Position numbers and translations under genes: made by a program
NCBI GenBank assembly: GCA_965216195.1
Contig: OZ244151.1
Location: 1,178,001 to 1,242,000 of the forward strand
Direction of reading: 5' to 3'
DNA from: Aridibacter sp965216195
Lineage (GTDB): Bacteria > Acidobacteriota > Blastocatellia > Pyrinomonadales > Pyrinomonadaceae
DNA length: 64,000 bases
The notes under the pieces: generated by a model
The model's input: the letters and a program-made list of their open reading frames with translations, nothing else
Databases searched by the model: none
Told to the model about the DNA's origin: nothing
In this document: positions 9,451-17,575 of the stretch, piece by piece
How positions within the stretch are numbered: the first letter of the stretch is position 1
Layout of the letters: each line of letters opens with the position of its first letter

Positions 9451-12231
9451 ATGTCTTTATTTATACGTAATAGATTGGTCGTTTTTACGACGCTGGTTTT
9501 CGTTTTTTTGAATGTTTCAACGGGAGTTTTGTTTGCTCAGGAAGTAAAACTTCCGGAAGGAATTAAGAAGTTTAAAAGCATTGAAGGGGTTACCGAATAC
9601 AGGCTTGATAATGGGCTGAAGGTTCTTCTTTACCCGAATACAAGTAAGGCAGCATACGTTGAAATAGCCTATCTTGTTGGTTCGAAGCATGAAAATTACG
9701 GCGAAACCGGAATGGCACACCTTCTTGAACACCTCGTATTTAAGGGTACCCCAAAACATCCGAACATTACCAGGGAGTTTACGGAAAGAGGTGCTTTACC
9801 AAATGGCACCACCTCGGTGGACAGAACCAATTATTTTGAAGCGTTTAATGCGACGGACGAAAATATCGAATGGGCTTTGGAACTCGAAGCCGATCGGATG
9901 ATTAATTCCTTCATCTCAAAAAAAGATCTCGAGTCCGAATTTTCGGTGGTTCGCAACGAACTCGAACGCGGGGAGAATGATCCTTTTGCGTCGCTTTCGA
10001 TGAAAATACAATCGGTAGCATTCGATTGGCATAATTATGGGAAAAGCACTATCGGAGCAAGATCGGACATAGAAAATGTCTCAATAGATAATCTTCGTGC
10101 GTTTTATAAGAAATATTACCAACCGGATAACGCCATTTTAATAGTCGCTGGCGGCTTCGACGAATCGAAGGTGCTTCAAATGGTCAAAAAACATTTTGGT
10201 TCGATACAAAAGCCGAAGCGAAAGCTGCCGAAGTTTTATACGGAAGAACCGATCCAAAAAGGAGAGATATCGGTTACCATAAGGCAGAACAGCGAAAAGA
10301 AAATGGTAGCAGCCGGATATCACGCTCCTCCGGTCGCACATCCTGATTTCACTGTTTTTTCGGTTATCAATGAGTTTCTGATCAACCAACCGTCGGGGCG
10401 ACTTTATAAGAAACTCGTCGATTCAAAGAAAGCAACTTCGACATTTAATTTTGGACCAAACCAGCGAGACAGGGGATATGCTATTTATGCAGTTAACCTT
10501 ACAAAAGACGCTGATACTGACGACGTAGGCAATATTCTTACAAGCGAACTCGAGGGGTTATATAAAAACCCGCCGACCGAGCAAGAACTTAGCAGGATTA
10601 AGGCGAAACTTGAGAAACGAAATTCCGATACTGAGACGAGCCCCTTAGGCGTTTCGTCAAGACTTCCTGGTTGGCACGCGGTCGGAGACTGGCGATTATA
10701 CTTTCTTTTCCGTGATGCAATAAAAACCGTAACCGTTGACGACGTAAAGAAAGTTGCGAAAAAATACTTCAAACGGTCCAATCGTACGCTTGGGAAATTT
10801 ATACCTGAAAAAACGCCTGACAGGAGCGTGATTCCAAAAGTTAGCGAAGATGAAATCGCCAAAAAATTGGAGGGTTATAAGGGAGGTAAAGGGCTTGCAC
10901 AGGGAGAAGTCTTTGAGGCGACCGCCGAAAATATCGAGTCCCGCGTGGAGCGGTTCAAGATCGGACAAATCTCCGCACATTTTCTCAATAAAGAAACGAC
11001 GGGAGATAAAGTTTCTTTGTATATAAAATTTCCGTTTGGAGATGAGAAATCCTTGACCAACAGAATGACGGCGACAAACCTAGCCGGCATGCTTTTGTCG
11101 AGAGGAACTAAAATCAAGGATCATCAAAAACTTACCGATGAGCAAACAAGCTTGAAATCCAATATACAGATGGGAGTAAGGGGGCAAAGCGTCTTAGTAT
11201 TTATCGATTCCGATCGAAAAAATCTGGGTGGAACTATACGTTTGGCAGCGGAAATGCTAAAAGAAGCATCATTTCCGGCTAGCGAATTCGAAAAACTGAA
11301 AAAGAAAACGCTTACCGACCTGGAAAACGCCGCAAACGATCCCCAACGACGAGCATCTATGGCAACCGAGCATCATCTAAACAGGTTTCCAAAGGGGCAT
11401 CCGCATTATGCCGGAACATATGAAGAACAGTATGAAGATGCAAAAAAAATCACTTTGGAAGATTTGAAAAGGTCCTACCGAGACTTTTTTGGTGTTACAA
11501 ATGCAACGGAATTGGCGGTTGTTGGAGACTTTGACAAAAAAGAAATTGTGTCTCTAATTGATCGTGAATTTAGAAACTGGAAGGCAAAGACCGGTTATTC
11601 TCGCATTAGAGAAAGACATATGGACGTAAAGCCCATCGAAAAGAGCATAGAAACCCCCGATAAGTCGAACGCCTTTTTCAATGCAAAAACATATTTAAGG
11701 ATCAGAGACGATAATCCGGATTATGCAGCTTTTGTAATCGGTGAGTATATTTTCGGAAAAGGATTTATAGATTCAAGAATAGCAAATCGTTTACGCCAAA
11801 AAGATGGTCTGAGTTATGCAATGGGCTCGAATCACTCAGCGAGTTCGACCGATTCTCACGGTACATTTTCAAGTTTTGCAATCTATGCACCGCAAAACAG
11901 GGATAGGGTTGTACGAGCGTTTAAGGAGGAAATTAGCAAACTTGTAGAAGAAGGAATAACTTCAGCCGAGCTCAAAAAGGCTAAGGGCGGCTACCTAAAA
12001 ACCCAGCGGCTCTTTCGAAATGCCGATGCTTTGCTGGCTCAACGCCTGGTTGATCTTGGTCAACACAAGCGGACATTTAAATGGGACGCTGACCATGAGA
12101 AACGAATCGAGAGCTTGACGGTCGAAGATGTAAACGCAGCGATCAGAAAATACATCGACCCTAAGAAGATAACTATCGTGACCGCAGGTGACTTTGCCGG
12201 AGCAAAAAAAGCTGTGGCGGGCAAGAAATAG
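9451..12231 (+). CDS. M16 family zinc metallopeptidase, secreted
   Basis: 926 residues, full length. The N-terminus is a signal peptide (MSLFIRNRLVVFTTLVFVFL... FAQ, about residues 1-30). The catalytic zinc motif is H90-L-L-E93-H94, with third ligand E170 in VVRNEL. The second M16 half lies at about 480-900 and ends in TAGDFAGAKKAVAGKK. An RBS (AGGAGAAAAAC) precedes the ATG. It is closely related to the truncated M16 gene at the window start and to the relic at 14304, so the family has expanded here. It follows an Oar-like receptor; in Pectobacterium the M16 protease FusC digests a protein imported by the receptor FusA, so a similar role is possible but not shown. Confidence 0.93.
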   Translation: MSLFIRNRLVVFTTLVFVFLNVSTGVLFAQEVKLPEGIKKFKSIEGVTEYRLDNGLKVLLYPNTSKAAYVEIAYLVGSKHENYGETGMAHLLEHLVFKGTPKHPNITREFTERGALPNGTTSVDRTNYFEAFNATDENIEWALELEADRMINSFISKKDLESEFSVVRNELERGENDPFASLSMKIQSVAFDWHNYGKSTIGARSDIENVSIDNLRAFYKKYYQPDNAILIVAGGFDESKVLQMVKKHFGSIQKPKRKLPKFYTEEPIQKGEISVTIRQNSEKKMVAAGYHAPPVAHPDFTVFSVINEFLINQPSGRLYKKLVDSKKATSTFNFGPNQRDRGYAIYAVNLTKDADTDDVGNILTSELEGLYKNPPTEQELSRIKAKLEKRNSDTETSPLGVSSRLPGWHAVGDWRLYFLFRDAIKTVTVDDVKKVAKKYFKRSNRTLGKFIPEKTPDRSVIPKVSEDEIAKKLEGYKGGKGLAQGEVFEATAENIESRVERFKIGQISAHFLNKETTGDKVSLYIKFPFGDEKSLTNRMTATNLAGMLLSRGTKIKDHQKLTDEQTSLKSNIQMGVRGQSVLVFIDSDRKNLGGTIRLAAEMLKEASFPASEFEKLKKKTLTDLENAANDPQRRASMATEHHLNRFPKGHPHYAGTYEEQYEDAKKITLEDLKRSYRDFFGVTNATELAVVGDFDKKEIVSLIDREFRNWKAKTGYSRIRERHMDVKPIEKSIETPDKSNAFFNAKTYLRIRDDNPDYAAFVIGEYIFGKGFIDSRIANRLRQKDGLSYAMGSNHSASSTDSHGTFSSFAIYAPQNRDRVVRAFKEEISKLVEEGITSAELKKAKGGYLKTQRLFRNADALLAQRLVDLGQHKRTFKWDADHEKRIESLTVEDVNAAIRKYIDPKKITIVTAGDFAGAKKAVAGKK

Positions 12232-12340
12232 TTTCAAAATAAACCATTTAGCAAACTAGAACCTGCCTTGGTGACAAAATGATTTGGTCTTTTTGGTTTA
12301 TCAAGGCATGATTTTATGTGCGTATTCATAATTAATATTC

Positions 12341-12649
12341 CCTAGCTGATATTTGAAATTTACATAAATAAATATCAATGACAGAAATAAAATTCGTTTA
12401 GAGTCGGTGAAACCGACGTTATATTTGTAGCCCACGATGCTAATCGTGGGAATGAATTTGAAAATATGGTAAAGCCATTGAAAATGGCGACATAACCAAT
12501 ATGTCGCAGTTTTCAACTGCTTGAAAGACACTCTAACTTATTCCCATAACTGACGTTATGGGCTACAAATATGACGCAGTTTTCAACTGCTGAAATCGAA
12601 AAGTTAGAGATGAATATATGTAAATAACAAATTTCAAATATCAGCTAGG
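12341..12649. repeat. Cluster of nested palindromes bounded by 21-bp inverted repeats
   Basis: The 12232-12680 gap has no gene. Its core is bounded by a perfect 21-bp inverted repeat (12341-12361 and 12629-12649, beginning CCTAGCTGATATTTG). Inside are seven hairpins: GTCGGT-gaa-ACCGAC (12403-12417), CCCACGAT-gcta-ATCGTGGG (12431-12450), GCCATT-gaa-AATGGC (12474-12488), GCGACAT/ATGTCGC (12487-12507), GCAGTT-ttc-AACTGC (12506-12520 and again 12576-12590) and CCCATAAC-tgac-GTTATGGG (12543-12562). Some share bases, so alternative folds compete. It looks like a REP/BIME- or MITE-like element; no transposase is in the window. Confidence 0.85.
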
Positions 12650-12680
12650 CAGTACCCATAAATATTTGGAGTAATAAAAA

Positions 12681-14303
12681 ATGAGAAAAAATATATTAAT
12701 AACAATTTTACTGTCACTCGTTTTGCAATCGGCGGCTTTTGCAAATAATCCGAAAGTAAAAATTTCAAGATCCGAACGCAGAATGGCCAGCGCGATAACC
12801 GCCGAACAACTCAGCGATTATTTATACTTTATTGCCTCTGACGCAATGGGCGGTCGTAACACGCCTTCTGCCGGACTTGACATCACGGCACAATTCATAG
12901 CTCTCAACCTAAAAAAATGGGGATTCAAACCGGCTGGCGACAACGGCACTTTTTTTCAGCGAATGACGGTCAATGAAAAATCTCCCGATATAGACACTAT
13001 GTCTCTGAAAATAGGAAACAAGAGTTTTTCATTTGGAAAAGATTTTCTTCGTTTTCGAGGTAGCGGAAAGGTTAAGGGAAAATTGGTGTTTGGACGTCAC
13101 GGATGGATGGTGAAGTCAAAAGGAATAGACCCTCTAAAAGAGGTTGATGTGAAAGATAAAATAATTGTGATGCATCAGGCGGGAACAGGTCGGTTTCCGA
13201 ATGGTGTAACACCTGAGGATCTTAAGGGAAAACCCGGAATTGATTGGGCAGATCCGCTTATGAATGCCCAATCGAAGGGAGCAAAGGGTATTATCACAAT
13301 AGCCGGACCGAGCATGGAAAGCCAATGGGAACAGGTCAAGAGATTTTCTACGATATCGCGATTTTCGGTAGACGGACTCGGCAGAGGCGTTGGCAGTCAA
13401 GGTCGCGTTATTCCGACTCTGATTGCTAAAGGGGAAGTCGCCAAAGCAATCCTAGCTGGTGAATCAGGCGATCAAAATTCATCTAAGGCGTTTGAGTTAA
13501 AGAAACACGCAAGTATTAACGTCGTTGAAAAAATAAAATCTGCACCTACGCAAAACGTCGTTGCCGTTTGGGAAGGACGCGATCCAAAACTAAAACATGA
13601 GATGGTTGCGGTCGGTGCTCATTACGACCACGAAGGGACAAAGCCAAATGCTAAGGGTGAAGACAAGATTTGGAACGGAGCTGATGATGACGGCTCGGGA
13701 ACGGTTGCTGTTTTGGCGATTGCGGAAGCACTAGCTAAGGCAAAGAAACGTCCAAAACGCTCGGTGCTTTTAGTTTGGCATGCAGGTGAAGAAAAGGGTT
13801 TATGGGGCAGTGAATATTTCAATAAATACCCGACCGTAAACATCAAAAACGTTGTCGCCCAGCTAAATATAGATATGATTGGTCGGAGCAAGAAAGCTGG
13901 TGATACGAATCCTAGAAACAAGGAATTATCGGGACCTAATGAAATTTACCTAATTGGAGCCGAGATGATGAGTTCAACACTGGGAACGGTTACAAAAGCC
14001 ACCAATAACTCATACCTGAAGATGAAATATAACTACCGATACGACGACCCGAAAGATCCAAATCGTTTCTTTTTCCGTTCAGACCACTTTAGCTACGCTC
14101 AGAACGGCATTCCGGTGGTGTTTTGGTTTGACGGTGAGCATCAGGACTATCATGAACCAAGCGATCATCCTGATAAGATTGATTATCGGAAATTGGAAAA
14201 AGTTACGCGTACGATATTTCTCACCGCTTGGGAACTTGCTCAACTAAGAAAACGCCCGGCGATTGATAAAAAGCTCCCGCCTGAGTTAACTCAAGGGAAT
14301 TAA
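12681..14303 (+). CDS. M28 family zinc aminopeptidase, secreted
   Basis: 540 residues. A signal peptide (MRKNILITILLSLVLQSAAFA) is followed by a protease-associated (PA) domain at about 125-255 and the M28 catalytic domain at about 290-525. Zinc ligands and catalytic residues are visible: H314 in VGAHYDHEG, the aspartates of NGADDDGSG (335-337), E370/E371 in HAGEEKG, D398 in NIDMIGR, and a late histidine in the GEHQDYHEPSD segment. The family removes N-terminal amino acids from peptides outside the cytoplasm. It follows the M16 peptidase on the same strand beyond the palindrome cluster and could finish digestion begun by the M16 endopeptidases. Start ATG is preceded by TTGGAGTAATAAAAA. Confidence 0.92.
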   Translation: MRKNILITILLSLVLQSAAFANNPKVKISRSERRMASAITAEQLSDYLYFIASDAMGGRNTPSAGLDITAQFIALNLKKWGFKPAGDNGTFFQRMTVNEKSPDIDTMSLKIGNKSFSFGKDFLRFRGSGKVKGKLVFGRHGWMVKSKGIDPLKEVDVKDKIIVMHQAGTGRFPNGVTPEDLKGKPGIDWADPLMNAQSKGAKGIITIAGPSMESQWEQVKRFSTISRFSVDGLGRGVGSQGRVIPTLIAKGEVAKAILAGESGDQNSSKAFELKKHASINVVEKIKSAPTQNVVAVWEGRDPKLKHEMVAVGAHYDHEGTKPNAKGEDKIWNGADDDGSGTVAVLAIAEALAKAKKRPKRSVLLVWHAGEEKGLWGSEYFNKYPTVNIKNVVAQLNIDMIGRSKKAGDTNPRNKELSGPNEIYLIGAEMMSSTLGTVTKATNNSYLKMKYNYRYDDPKDPNRFFFRSDHFSYAQNGIPVVFWFDGEHQDYHEPSDHPDKIDYRKLEKVTRTIFLTAWELAQLRKRPAIDKKLPPELTQGN

Positions 14304-14489
14304 TACTTTTCCGTTGATTGGGAAGGTTTGAATCGAAGGTCTAAATGGGTGGCGAATCACGAAAAGAAAGTTAGTAATTTGACCGTTGCTGACGTAAACG
14401 CAGCAATCCGGAAACACTTCGATTTGAAAAAAGTTAGGATTGTTTCGGCAGGCGATTTTGCCAATAAAAAGCGTCCGCTAAAGAAATGA
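14304..14489 (+). pseudogene. Relic of an M16 peptidase C-terminus
   Basis: Directly after the M28 stop codon and in the same frame there are 61 open codons without a start. Their translation contains KWVANHEKKVSNLTVADVN, AAIRKHFDLKKVRIV and SAGDFANKK, which parallels the last residues of the M16 peptidase at 9451 (SLTVEDVNAAIRKY, TAGDFAGAKK). It has no ATG and no catalytic half. It is best read as the tail of a third M16 gene whose body was lost, perhaps when the M28 gene moved in or by recombination between paralogues. Confidence 0.8.
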
Positions 14490-14555
14490 TTTTTGTCGAA
14501 GGTGGCAGTTGATTAAAAACTCCCACCGAAATGACGGGACAGACCGTTAATGTTT

Positions 14556-15332
14556 TTAATGGGTTGCGAGTCCGCAGTTTACGTTTAGGTTTTGCCCTGT
14601 GATCGCGCTGCCGGATTCAGAACATAAAAAGAGAACTGTTTTTGAGAGTTCGTCGAGCGTTTCAAAGCGTTTAAGGAGCGTCCGCGATTTAGTAGCTTCG
14701 ATCGATTCTTCGGGCGATATGTGAAACGCCTCGGCGAGACTCTCGTTAAACTTTTTGCCTGTTTCAGTCTCGGGTTGAAAGCCTGGAATCACTGTGTTTA
14801 CGGAGATCCCGAAAAAGCCAAGTTCGGCTGCTAAAACGCGCGTCAAAGCGATTAACCCGGCTTTTGATGCGGCATCGGCAGCAGCGAAGGGAAGCGGGTT
14901 TTTGCTGGAAAGACCTCCGATGTTGATAATTCGTCCTCCGTTTTTCTCCTTGATGTGAGGGATTGCGGCTTTGCAAAACAAAAACACGGACCGCAGGTTT
15001 GCGTTTAATATCTCGTCCCAAGTCTCGGTCGACATATCCTCAACTGATTTGCCGACGCCAACCTTGGCAGCGTTGTTTATCAATATGTCGATTCCGTCAA
15101 AGTAGTTTTTAGCCTCAGTTATGATTCGTTCGATTTCCTTTTCGCTAAAGGCGTCTCCCTGAATTCCGAGCACACGTCCGCCGTCTGTTTCGATCACCTT
15201 TTCAGCTTTCTTTAGTTTGTCCGCTGAGCGTCCGTTGATTACAACGCTCGCTCCCGCTTGCGCCAGTGTTTCAGCGATCGCGAAACCTATTCCGGCGGAA
15301 CTTCCCGTTACAATTGCTACTTTATCCAGCAT
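14556..15332 (-). CDS. Short-chain dehydrogenase/reductase homologue with altered active site
   Basis: 258 residues from ATG 15332, which lies 2 nt after the stop of the upstream VOC gene and has GGAAT before it; an upstream in-frame ATG at 15353 overlaps that gene and is less likely. Rossmann motifs are intact (TGSSAGIG near residue 8, NNAAKVG, LNANLRSVF). The catalytic YxxxK position reads DAASK, so tyrosine is replaced by aspartate, and the position 13 residues earlier, normally serine, is glycine (INIGG). The rest matches classical SDRs including the C-terminal GQNLNVNCG. It may bind NAD(P) without normal SDR chemistry, or use a different mechanism. Last gene of an eight-gene minus-strand operon. 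Confidence 0.88.
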   Translation of the reverse strand: MLDKVAIVTGSSAGIGFAIAETLAQAGASVVINGRSADKLKKAEKVIETDGGRVLGIQGDAFSEKEIERIITEAKNYFDGIDILINNAAKVGVGKSVEDMSTETWDEILNANLRSVFLFCKAAIPHIKEKNGGRIINIGGLSSKNPLPFAAADAASKAGLIALTRVLAAELGFFGISVNTVIPGFQPETETGKKFNESLAEAFHISPEESIEATKSRTLLKRFETLDELSKTVLFLCSESGSAITGQNLNVNCGLATH

Positions 15333-15334
15333 AT

Positions 15335-16402
15335 CTATTCCAAAAGAGTCCAAAAATAACCATCCGGCGCGACAAACGAGAAACTCCTTTCGCCAAACTC
15401 GTTTTTCCTGATTTTCGTTACGTCGGTTGCCGCACTTGATTTTACGCGTTTCCGAAATTCATCGATATTCTTTACGCGATATGTGTAAAGCGAATAACCG
15501 AGGCTGCCCGGTTTTGAATGATCAAATTTATTTTCGAGCCGTGAATCCGGCGAAAACCAAATAATCTTTAAACGTCCGGAGAGTGCCTCAAGCGGATTTT
15601 TCGAGCTAAGCGGATTGTCGAAGTCTGTCGCTCCGTATTTTTGATTCTTCTTCAAACTAAATATAGCTCGCGACGAGGGATTTGAATAATCGGAATTGTA
15701 ATTATCGTTATGTTTTACACGAAGCAAGCCTAGAACTTCATCATAGAATTTCAGATTCTCGTCGTTTTTATAAACGACCATTCCGAAATGCGTAATCTGG
15801 CTTGATTTGAAATATGAATCTTTGTTGATCTTGCCGTATCTGGGAATGTTGTAGCCAAAACGTTGGAACAAGATTTGCCGCGTTTCGGGTCTGATTAAAC
15901 ACATTTCGCGAACGCCGGCGAGATTTTCATAAAAGGGTTTCGGGTTTTCGGTGATCTTGTAGATCTCGGCATAAATCGGGGGAACCATAAACACCTTTTC
16001 ACCCCTCTCGATGGCGTCTTCCGCGTGGTTTTGAACATTGTAGATATTGCCGTTGAGCATCGCGCCCCAGCGATTTCCGAGCACGTTCATACGAGACATT
16101 TGCAAGCCCTCGTTTGTTGGTTTGTCCCAAACCATTACGCGAATCAAACCGTGATCTGCATCTTGATGGTAAAGGCGAATCGACTTGAGTTTTGATTTTA
16201 CGCCGTAGAGTTTTTCGGCACTTTTCGCTGAGAGTTTGCCTTTTTTGCCAACTCGATACCCAAAACGCTCGAAATACTTAACGAGGGGGCTCGGATTTTT
16301 GGTTCCGATCCCCGCCTCATAGACCCCGCCAATGTTTGAATCTTGTGCCATAAGACCAATTGAAAAAAGTAGAATTGAGCAAGTGATTACTAGAAGTTTC
16401 AT
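15335..16402 (-). CDS. Secreted VOC-superfamily (glyoxalase/dioxygenase-fold) protein
   Basis: 355 residues from ATG 16402, chosen because it gives a signal peptide (MKLLVITCSILLFSIGLMAQ); the longer frame to 16492 runs through the GCTCACT repeat. The sequence resembles two vicinal-oxygen-chelate modules, about residues 25-165 and 190-355, each with the pattern of aligned-position beta strands (THFGMVVYKNDENLKFYDEVLGLL; FSFVAPDGYFWTLLE). VOC proteins bind metals or small hydrophobic ligands in glyoxalase, dioxygenase or resistance roles. Here it is exported and sits between a DUF1838 gene and an SDR in a catabolic operon. Activity not predictable. Confidence 0.7.
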   Translation of the reverse strand: MKLLVITCSILLFSIGLMAQDSNIGGVYEAGIGTKNPSPLVKYFERFGYRVGKKGKLSAKSAEKLYGVKSKLKSIRLYHQDADHGLIRVMVWDKPTNEGLQMSRMNVLGNRWGAMLNGNIYNVQNHAEDAIERGEKVFMVPPIYAEIYKITENPKPFYENLAGVREMCLIRPETRQILFQRFGYNIPRYGKINKDSYFKSSQITHFGMVVYKNDENLKFYDEVLGLLRVKHNDNYNSDYSNPSSRAIFSLKKNQKYGATDFDNPLSSKNPLEALSGRLKIIWFSPDSRLENKFDHSKPGSLGYSLYTYRVKNIDEFRKRVKSSAATDVTKIRKNEFGERSFSFVAPDGYFWTLLE

Positions 16403-16476
16403 AGCTTCATTTACTGAGAAAAGTCTGCCCGCGAATATCCGCGGATTGACGCGAATCAGTGATTTCAATATCTTCG

Positions 16477-16516
16477 ACTGCTCACTGCTCACTGCTCACT
16501 GCTCACTGCTCACCGC
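16477..16516. repeat. GCTCACT heptamer tandem repeat
   Basis: About five copies of the 7-nt unit TGCTCAC in a row at the VOC/DUF1838 junction. The stop codon and last residues of the DUF1838 gene (GEQ-stop) are encoded by this repeat read on the minus strand. Confidence 0.85.
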
Positions 16517-17375
16517 GCTCCTTCATTTTCTTTTGATAGTAAGTCCACGACGTTTCGTTTCGCTTGTTTGGATCGACGGTTTTAGGAGCGGTCATATAGA
16601 TTGGGAAGTCTTTTCGCACTCTCGATTTCACTTTTTCCGACAGCAAATTCCAATCATCAAGCCGTTCGCTGCGGGCGTGATAAACCATAAGCCCTTGTTG
16701 TTTGCCCATTTTCATCCAGGGCAGCCACGGACCGACGCGTGTCCAACTTACGAATACATTTTTAGGTGGTGTAGTTCGATACAGCTCGCGTTTAGGAACA
16801 TAAAAATCGAATAGCTCAGCGGCAGTGTAATTCTTTTCAAAACCGCCAAGCGGGTAAAAAGGGAAGACATCGGAGTGCCACACGAAATAATTTCCAACAG
16901 ATTCCGGTTCGGGCGACGCTCCAAATTCATGTTTACCGTCAACCGTCACGCCGACATATTTATCGCCTTTTTTCCGCATACGAAAGTTCACGGGATCATT
17001 TGCGATGTGAAAAACTTCGTTCTTCTGCTTTGTCCAGGGATTGTCCCACTCACCGAGAATTTTGCCGGTTTTGGGATCCGTGTAGAAAACAACCTCTCGT
17101 GTGGCGACAAAGAAACCGTCTTTTTCCGGTGTATCGACCTTACGCCGGATGTTATAGCCGTCAAGACCAAATAGCTTTTTTGGGCGCTCACCGGGGATAA
17201 ACGAGTAGGCATAACCCTTGATAGTAAAGATCATATCTTTCCCGTCAGGACGCACTGTGGCGGCTTCGATACGTAACTGAGCGACCGAGCGTTTTGTTTT
17301 TCGTTTATATGTTTGCCCGAAAACGACACTGGCGAGCAAAAACGTAACAATCAACAAGAAAGTAATTTTTTTCAT
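16503..17375 (-). CDS. Secreted DUF1838-family protein
   Basis: 290 residues with a signal peptide (MKKITFLLIVTFLLASVVFGQ). The conserved middle (GYAYSFIPGERPKKLFGLDGYNIRRK) and the C-terminal block (FVSWTRVGPWLPWMKMGKQ... SEKVKSRVRKDFP) fit the DUF1838 family, whose function is unknown. A paralogue lies at 51262 in this window (LSWVRRGSLPPFF at the equivalent place). The last codons fall in a GCTCACT tandem repeat. It sits in the catabolic minus-strand operon between the CoA-ligase and VOC genes, so a role in substrate binding or processing outside the cytoplasm is possible. Confidence 0.7.
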   Translation of the reverse strand: MKKITFLLIVTFLLASVVFGQTYKRKTKRSVAQLRIEAATVRPDGKDMIFTIKGYAYSFIPGERPKKLFGLDGYNIRRKVDTPEKDGFFVATREVVFYTDPKTGKILGEWDNPWTKQKNEVFHIANDPVNFRMRKKGDKYVGVTVDGKHEFGASPEPESVGNYFVWHSDVFPFYPLGGFEKNYTAAELFDFYVPKRELYRTTPPKNVFVSWTRVGPWLPWMKMGKQQGLMVYHARSERLDDWNLLSEKVKSRVRKDFPIYMTAPKTVDPNKRNETSWTYYQKKMKERGEQ

Positions 17376-17391
17376 AATTCACCTCGAAAAT

Positions 17392-17575
17392 AAAGAGAGA
17401 TTAGCCCACGAAAAACACGAAAAAAGACGAAAGGAAGAACTAAGAACTATGTTTTGAACTTTTCGCAGGCTATCTACTCCGAAAAACGCAAAAGAATAAT
17501 TGCCAACGAATATGAAAAAATCCATTCCTATCTTTTTTCGTTCCTTTCGTGTTTTTCGTGGGCTAATCTCTCTTT
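17392..17575. repeat. 31-bp perfect inverted repeat (GCCCACGAAAAACACGAAA flavour)
   Basis: Arms 17392-17422 and 17545-17575 are perfect reverse complements (31 bp, containing TTAGCCCACGAAAAACACG) separated by 122 bp. The right arm is inside the 3' end of the CoA-ligase alpha gene and encodes its final residues (AHEKHERNEKR). The pair could form a long stem in read-through RNA or act as a recombination target. Confidence 0.9.

Noticed and set aside
16332..16814. Plus-strand 160-codon ORF across the VOC/DUF1838 boundary.
   Set aside because: Runs antisense through two genes and the GCTCACT repeat; no homology.
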